From: Acestrorhynchus altus
Lineage: Eukaryota > Chordata > Actinopteri > Characiformes > Acestrorhynchidae
Assembly (NCBI GenBank): GCA_034509495.1
Contig: CM067523.1
Coordinates: forward strand, 21,125,886-21,189,885
Reading direction: 5' to 3'
Length of the DNA: 64,000 bases
A program made the position numbers and the translations under genes. Below are positions 59,476-64,000 of the stretch, piece after piece. Numbering within the stretch: position 1 is the stretch's first letter; every line of letters begins with the position of its first letter. The notes under the pieces were generated by a model. That model worked only from the letters and a program-made list of their open reading frames with translations. It searched no databases and was not told the origin of the DNA.

Positions 59476-62400
59476 ACATCTGTGTGTCTTTCTGTGGGCT
59501 GCGGGCTTCCTTCTTCCTGCACTCAGCCACGACCACCCCAGCCCAAACATCATCATCATGCTTATGGATGATGTAAGTATTTGCCTCCAGCTGCAAACTG
59601 GGGCAATCCAGATGTTTCTCAGGCTTCCGAGCTCAGGTTCAGAGCAGCCTACTGATCTTCTACTAAGAATGTCCACAAAATCCCACTTTAACTGCCTAAG
59701 TCATGCTAAACCTGCATACAGACTCCGACTGAGCAGGGAGAGGGGCGGGGCCAATGACGTCAGTGGTAGGTATGGGAGGTGGGTTGGCTTTACATTGAAT
59801 ACGACGAGTAACGAAGCTGAAACCAGGTTTATTTACCAGCATGTAGGTTAAAAAACAAAAACAAATCCGTATTAGTGTCAAACTGATTTTATAGTTAAGT
59901 TCTTAATCGTGGGTGTGACTGATTTTTTTGGTCGATAAACGTATATCCAACTACAAAACATCCCACAAAATTGGTCGAGAGATTTAAAGGTCAAGTATAA
60001 TTTTCAGATTTTTGCAATAAACCAATCAAACGAGCAGAAATAGGTCAACGCAGGTAATATAACAAGTGGTTTCTTCACATTTAGCACAAAACACTGTTTT
60101 GATTTCAGTACCAGTATCGATTGGTACTTTTTTTTTTCGGTACTTTACTCCCTAAAATGGTAAAAATTTCATTGCAGTTGTACAAAAGTTCAACATTTTG
60201 TCACGTAATCATAATCCATTTACCTGTAACCCATATTGAAAATAAATATATTAATAAAATACATTTGGAAATATATAAAAAAGGCCACAAAATCATGAAT
60301 GTGCTGTAGCTCTTTGAAATGCATTTATAAATGAAGCAATGTCTTATAAACGTTTCTGACGTAAAGAAATCCAGGCCTGCATGAGTGCTGTTTGGTGATT
60401 CGCTGCAGACGTGCGGTCAGGCTTGACGAATCTCCTCTCTCATATAAAGACAGTCAGTTCTGCTGTGTTCTGATCCACACTGTACTGGGCTGCGTGATGT
60501 TCTCTCAGTGCAGAGCCGAGTCTTTACTCTGCTTCCCCCGAGAGGCAGAGTAAAGTCCCCCGTGTGCTTCATCAGAAGTAGCTGCAGCACTGAGAACATT
60601 TTCACGGCTGTTATGGGGGGGCGTGTTTTTAAGATTTCGGCCCCCCGCTGCCCTCCCTCTGTTACACTTGTACCAAAATCTGGCACTGACTGGGTTGATA
60701 TGAGTCGGTAGTGCCAATGTAATTCAGTCTGTACCAATGAAAGAGCATGCTGGTGACTTTATACGCCTTTTGCCCACATTTGTTATTAGGCATGGTGCCA
60801 ACTGATTCAGAGAGTCCTATTGACAGTACATCTGTGCCAGGAATGGGTGCAACTTAAAATAGCGAAACGCATTCATTAGAAGAGGTTTGCACAATCATTT
60901 GGACGTACAGTGTACACACAGTTTGCAGGTTCACATAGCTCATCTCCAGCGTTGCTGTTTTTCTTGCAGATGGGATGGGGTGATCTGGGCGTGTTCGGTC
61001 AGCCTTCCAAAGAAACACCACATTTGGACCTGATGGCCTCTCAGGGGATGCTGTTTCCCAACTTCTACACCGCAAACCCACTCTGTTCTCCGTGTACGTA
61101 CAGTATCTGCGCTGGGGTTCCGTTGAATATTGCTGCCAAAGTCGACGCAATAAAGCGCATTAAAAATTCCTACGTTACCGTGGCTGATTTCCATCAACCG
61201 CCAGAGTCTGAGAGAGCAAAACTGCCTCTCTTGATGGGTAGATGGCGCTCTCTCCCCACATCCCACAAAGGGTGTGTGTAGCTGTTGTATCTGCGCTTTA
61301 CATTGTACGAGTATGTTGATGCGGTGGGTTCACATATACCTAAACGTGCTGTTGGTGTTGGGAGCGTCGTATGTGATGAGTCCTTATTGGACATGATTCA
61401 AATGTAAAAGTTCTAGATAAGAGCAGACAGATGTCACAGATGCATTTGAAAGCAGTTATGGAATCAGCCTTGTTCACCCACCCTATGTTTCTCAGATCTG
61501 GTCCTGGAGGCACCCCTACCCTGCACATTTTTTGTCGATTTCCTGCTTCTCCAAGCTTCCCACAACTCTGCCATGCTTGTGAGTGAGCTGATTAGGTGAC
61601 TCGGGTGTGTGAGAGCAGGGAAAGCACTGAAGTGTGCAAGGTAGGGTTGGGAAACACTGGAACCCTGGTCCTGGAGGCACCCCTACCTTGCATATTTGAG
61701 TGCTTTCCCTGCTCTCACACACCTGATTCACCTAACCAGCCTACAGGCATGGTAGGAGGAACAAGCGTGGTAGCAGGAAAGCTCTACTGTGCAGAGCAGG
61801 GGTGCCTCCAGCACCAGGGTTGAGAAACACTGGTCAAACCCACTCTCCTTATGTAAGAACCCGGAGTGGCAGGGCAATTGAGCTCATTATGCTAATAGGA
61901 CTAATACTCACAGTGCCGATATATGCAAATTATCCATCATTTGAGACTGTGAATGAAGGTGTTATGAGGAAGACGTAGCATTAGGCCCTTCTCAGATGTA
62001 ATTAATTTTTGAAGCAAATAAGGCTTAATCGATAGCTAATCTGAAAGAGTGCGATGGAGGTGCCTGAAGGATGTCTGTACCTGGTGTTTTGGATTAACAC
62101 CGTGGAGACGGTCTTAGAGAAACTTCCTCAGAACCTTAATTAGAATTTTAATCACACTGCAGATAGGACACGGCCTTCTAATCACAGTGTGCGGGGTGAG
62201 CTCCCCTGTCTCCAATTTATTTCGCCGGCTTCTTTCCTCCCTCTGTCTTCCTCTTTGAAACGAAAGGCTTATTTGAGGCTGATTTTGTAAATTTAAACCA
62301 GCTCAGATTTGCTCTTGAGGAAGGTTCCCGCCCGTCGATTAGAGATTCAAGCTCGTATTTCGCGAGGACGCCCGAGTCTCCGCAGTAATATATTTCCTTC

Positions 62401-63105
62401 ATGCTCGAGATGCTTCCGGTGATTGCCAGCACATTCCACGCCTCGGCTTCGTCTTCTCTCAGTGTTGTGATGTCCTGTGGTTTGTAAGTGAAATAACTCT
62501 GAAATATCTCCCGTTGCTGTTTTCTCCAGCCAGGGCCGCGCTGCTTACTGGTAGACTTCCAGTCCGCAATGGATTCTACACCACCAATGCACACGCCAGA
62601 GACGGTACAGTCTGTTATTTGACATAACGTACACCAATCAACACTCACTGTCCATCCTATCATCTTCAATGAGCAGGACCCCACAGGACCAGCTACAGAG
62701 CCCCCACAGAGCAGCTATACTGTGGGCGGTGGGTCATTCTCAGCACTGCAGTCGAGTGGATCGGACGCAGCAGTGCTGCCGGAGTGTTTAAACACTGTGT
62801 CCACTCGCTGTCCACTCTATGAGACACTCCTACCGAGTGCTTGTAGATGTAGTCAGAGACAGAAGCTCATCTGTTTCTGCACAGTTTGTGTTGGTGGACC
62901 TCTAGTCCTTCATCAGTGCTCACAGGACGCTGCCCACAGGACGCCGTCAAAGGGTCAAGGACTTATGGAAAACTTATGGAATTTTATACGTGGAATTCCT
63001 TAGAGTACTAGTAGGCTGCTCAGTCTGTATGTTTTCACTGCAGCAGCAGCAGCAGAGGTGGAGTCCTGGGGTTCAGCCCATTAGGGGAGTTTTCGTTTCC
63101 CCCCC

Positions 63106-63170
<65 letters not shown>

Positions 63171-63867
63171 TAAAATCTCCACCAGCAGATCGATGCAGGT
63201 TGAACAGCCCTGGTCTCGTCTGCTCTTCTGTTCTGCTGAGTGTTGCGTCTAATAGTTGTTCTTCATCCACAGCCTACACACCGCAGGAGATAGTTGGAGG
63301 AATTTCAAAAGAAGAGATCCTGTTGCCTCAGATCCTGAAGAAAAGAGGCTACATCAGCAAGATTGTTGGCAAGTGGTGAGTGTAATTATGATGATGCAGG
63401 ACCGACTGTACACAAGGCAAAAATAAGCAACCCCTGGGGGCTCCCAGGAGCCAAGGGCCCTCAAAAAAGCAATGCAGTTATATATTATTAGTGTTAAATA
63501 GCTGCTCCGTTTTCCATGTTTCATCACCTGAAAACTCCGGCAGGCCTTTGTGCTCAGCGACGAATAGACCAGCAGAGATGATGAAACGTCGTCAACTGTC
63601 AGGACAGTAAAAGTTTAGCAATGTGAATGAAGCAGCGTAACGTCAGAATTAAAACAAATACTGCTAATAAATAAATAAATAAATAAATAAATACATCCAT
63701 CCCTGTGATGAATCCCGTTCCAGGCACCTCGGACACAGAGAGCAGTTCCTGCCCCTGCAGCATGGATTCGACCAGTGGTTTGGATCTCCAAACTGTCATT
63801 TTGGACCGTACAACAGTTCCCACCGACCCAACATCCCCGTCTACAACAACAGCCAGATGATTGGAAG
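59465..63867 (+). CDS. galns: N-acetylgalactosamine-6-sulfatase, exons 1-5 (5' part; continues past the window)
   Basis: Lysosomal sulfatase removing 6-sulfate from keratan sulfate and chondroitin-6-sulfate. Exons: 59465-59572, 60970-61093, 62530-62604, 63273-63375 and 63724-63867; 554 nt, residues 1-184. A signal peptide (CVFLWAAGFLLPALS) is followed by NIIIMLMDD, whose D35-D36 are calcium ligands. MGWGDLGVFG leads to CSPSR at 75-79, where C75 is the residue converted to formylglycine; its codons are split across introns 2-3 (CCG T|CC AGG). RAALLTGRLPVRNGFYTTNA and GYISKIVGKWHLG (K136, H138) are the second signature. Numbering is a constant four below human GALNS. An NSS glycosylation sequon at 167-169 is visible. 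The missing middle exons are expected to the right. The C-terminal exons are on the opposite strand at 48988-50537. It is head-to-head with trappc2l. Confidence 0.95.
61205..61275 (-). mobile_element. SINE body fragment (inverted)
   Basis: gatgggtagatggcgctctc / tccccacatcccacaaaggg is the reverse complement of the body at 57280-57415. Confidence 0.65.
61490..61835. mobile_element. two adjacent short palindromic MITE copies in galns intron 2
   Basis: tctcagatctggtcctggag... and ggaaccctggtcctggaggc... each begin a unit. The second ends gcaggggtgcctccagcacc / agggttgagaaacactggt. Confidence 0.75.
62655..62960. mobile_element. palindromic dispersed element in galns intron 3
   Basis: From atcttcaatgagcaggaccc to gctcacaggacgctgcccac. 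It lies 50 bp after the exon 3 donor. Confidence 0.9.
63107..63170. repeat. (AAT)n microsatellite
   Basis: About 21 units in galns intron 3. Confidence 0.97.
63664..63694. repeat. (AAAT)n microsatellite
   Basis: About 7 units in galns intron 4, 30 bp before the exon 5 acceptor. Confidence 0.93.
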
Positions 63868-64000
63868 GTGTGTCTAAAGCACACTGGAGCTCTGATTTTC
63901 CACTGATTCATACTGGATCAAAATCACTACAGTTATTACTGTCAGACTGTAAAACCACACACTGCAGATTCATACTGGATTAAAATCACTCCGGTTATTA

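Overview
The window is vertebrate nuclear DNA, almost certainly from a ray-finned (teleost) fish. Genes are split into short exons with canonical GT-AG introns. Introns are packed with CA/GT arrays and short palindromic elements of a kind common in teleosts, and several degenerate Tc1-like transposase fragments are present. The species cannot be named from the sequence alone.

Layout. Bases 1-36150 hold the first five coding exons of piezo1 on the minus strand, spread over about 34 kb by two very long, repeat-filled introns (about 17 kb and 14 kb). Bases 36151-38545 separate the divergent piezo1 and cdt1 genes. This interval carries a duplicated element with CTCF-like cores, then a compact cdt1 promoter (CCAAT boxes, an E-box and a perfect E2F site). 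cdt1 (+, 38546-43280, 10 coding exons, 639 aa) is complete. aprt (-, 45272-47195, 5 exons, 178 aa) is complete. Two minus-strand exons at 48988-50537 encode the C-terminal 67 residues of galns (N-acetylgalactosamine-6-sulfatase). They are followed by the RRM and C-terminal exons of pabpn1l (+, 51802-55101), the complete trappc2l (-, 55658-59158, 5 exons, 139 aa), and the first five exons of galns (+, 59465-63867, running off the right edge).

The main observation is gene order. In human chr16q24 the order is PIEZO1(-) CDT1(+) APRT(-) GALNS(-) TRAPPC2L(+) PABPN1L(-). Here piezo1, cdt1, aprt and the last two galns exons follow that order. The block pabpn1l - trappc2l - 5' galns is reversed, so galns is cut in two, with its halves on opposite strands 9 kb apart. 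The junction lies between 50538 and 51801, in GT/CA arrays and a copy of the palindromic repeat. No first exon for pabpn1l was found there either. This is a real intragenic inversion, a partial duplication of galns, or an assembly orientation error. Deciding between these matters for anyone using this locus.

Most of the remaining sequence is repeats. About 21 copies or fragments belong to one palindromic element of up to roughly 460 bp. A second dispersed element carries an internal 52-bp minisatellite of variable copy number. There is a 72-bp tandem array, several smaller MITE-like and SINE-like families, and many microsatellites. The genes themselves serve mechanosensation (piezo1), replication licensing (cdt1), purine salvage (aprt), glycosaminoglycan degradation (galns), vesicle tethering (trappc2l) and germline or early-embryo poly(A) binding (pabpn1l). 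They are neighbours by conserved synteny, not members of one pathway.
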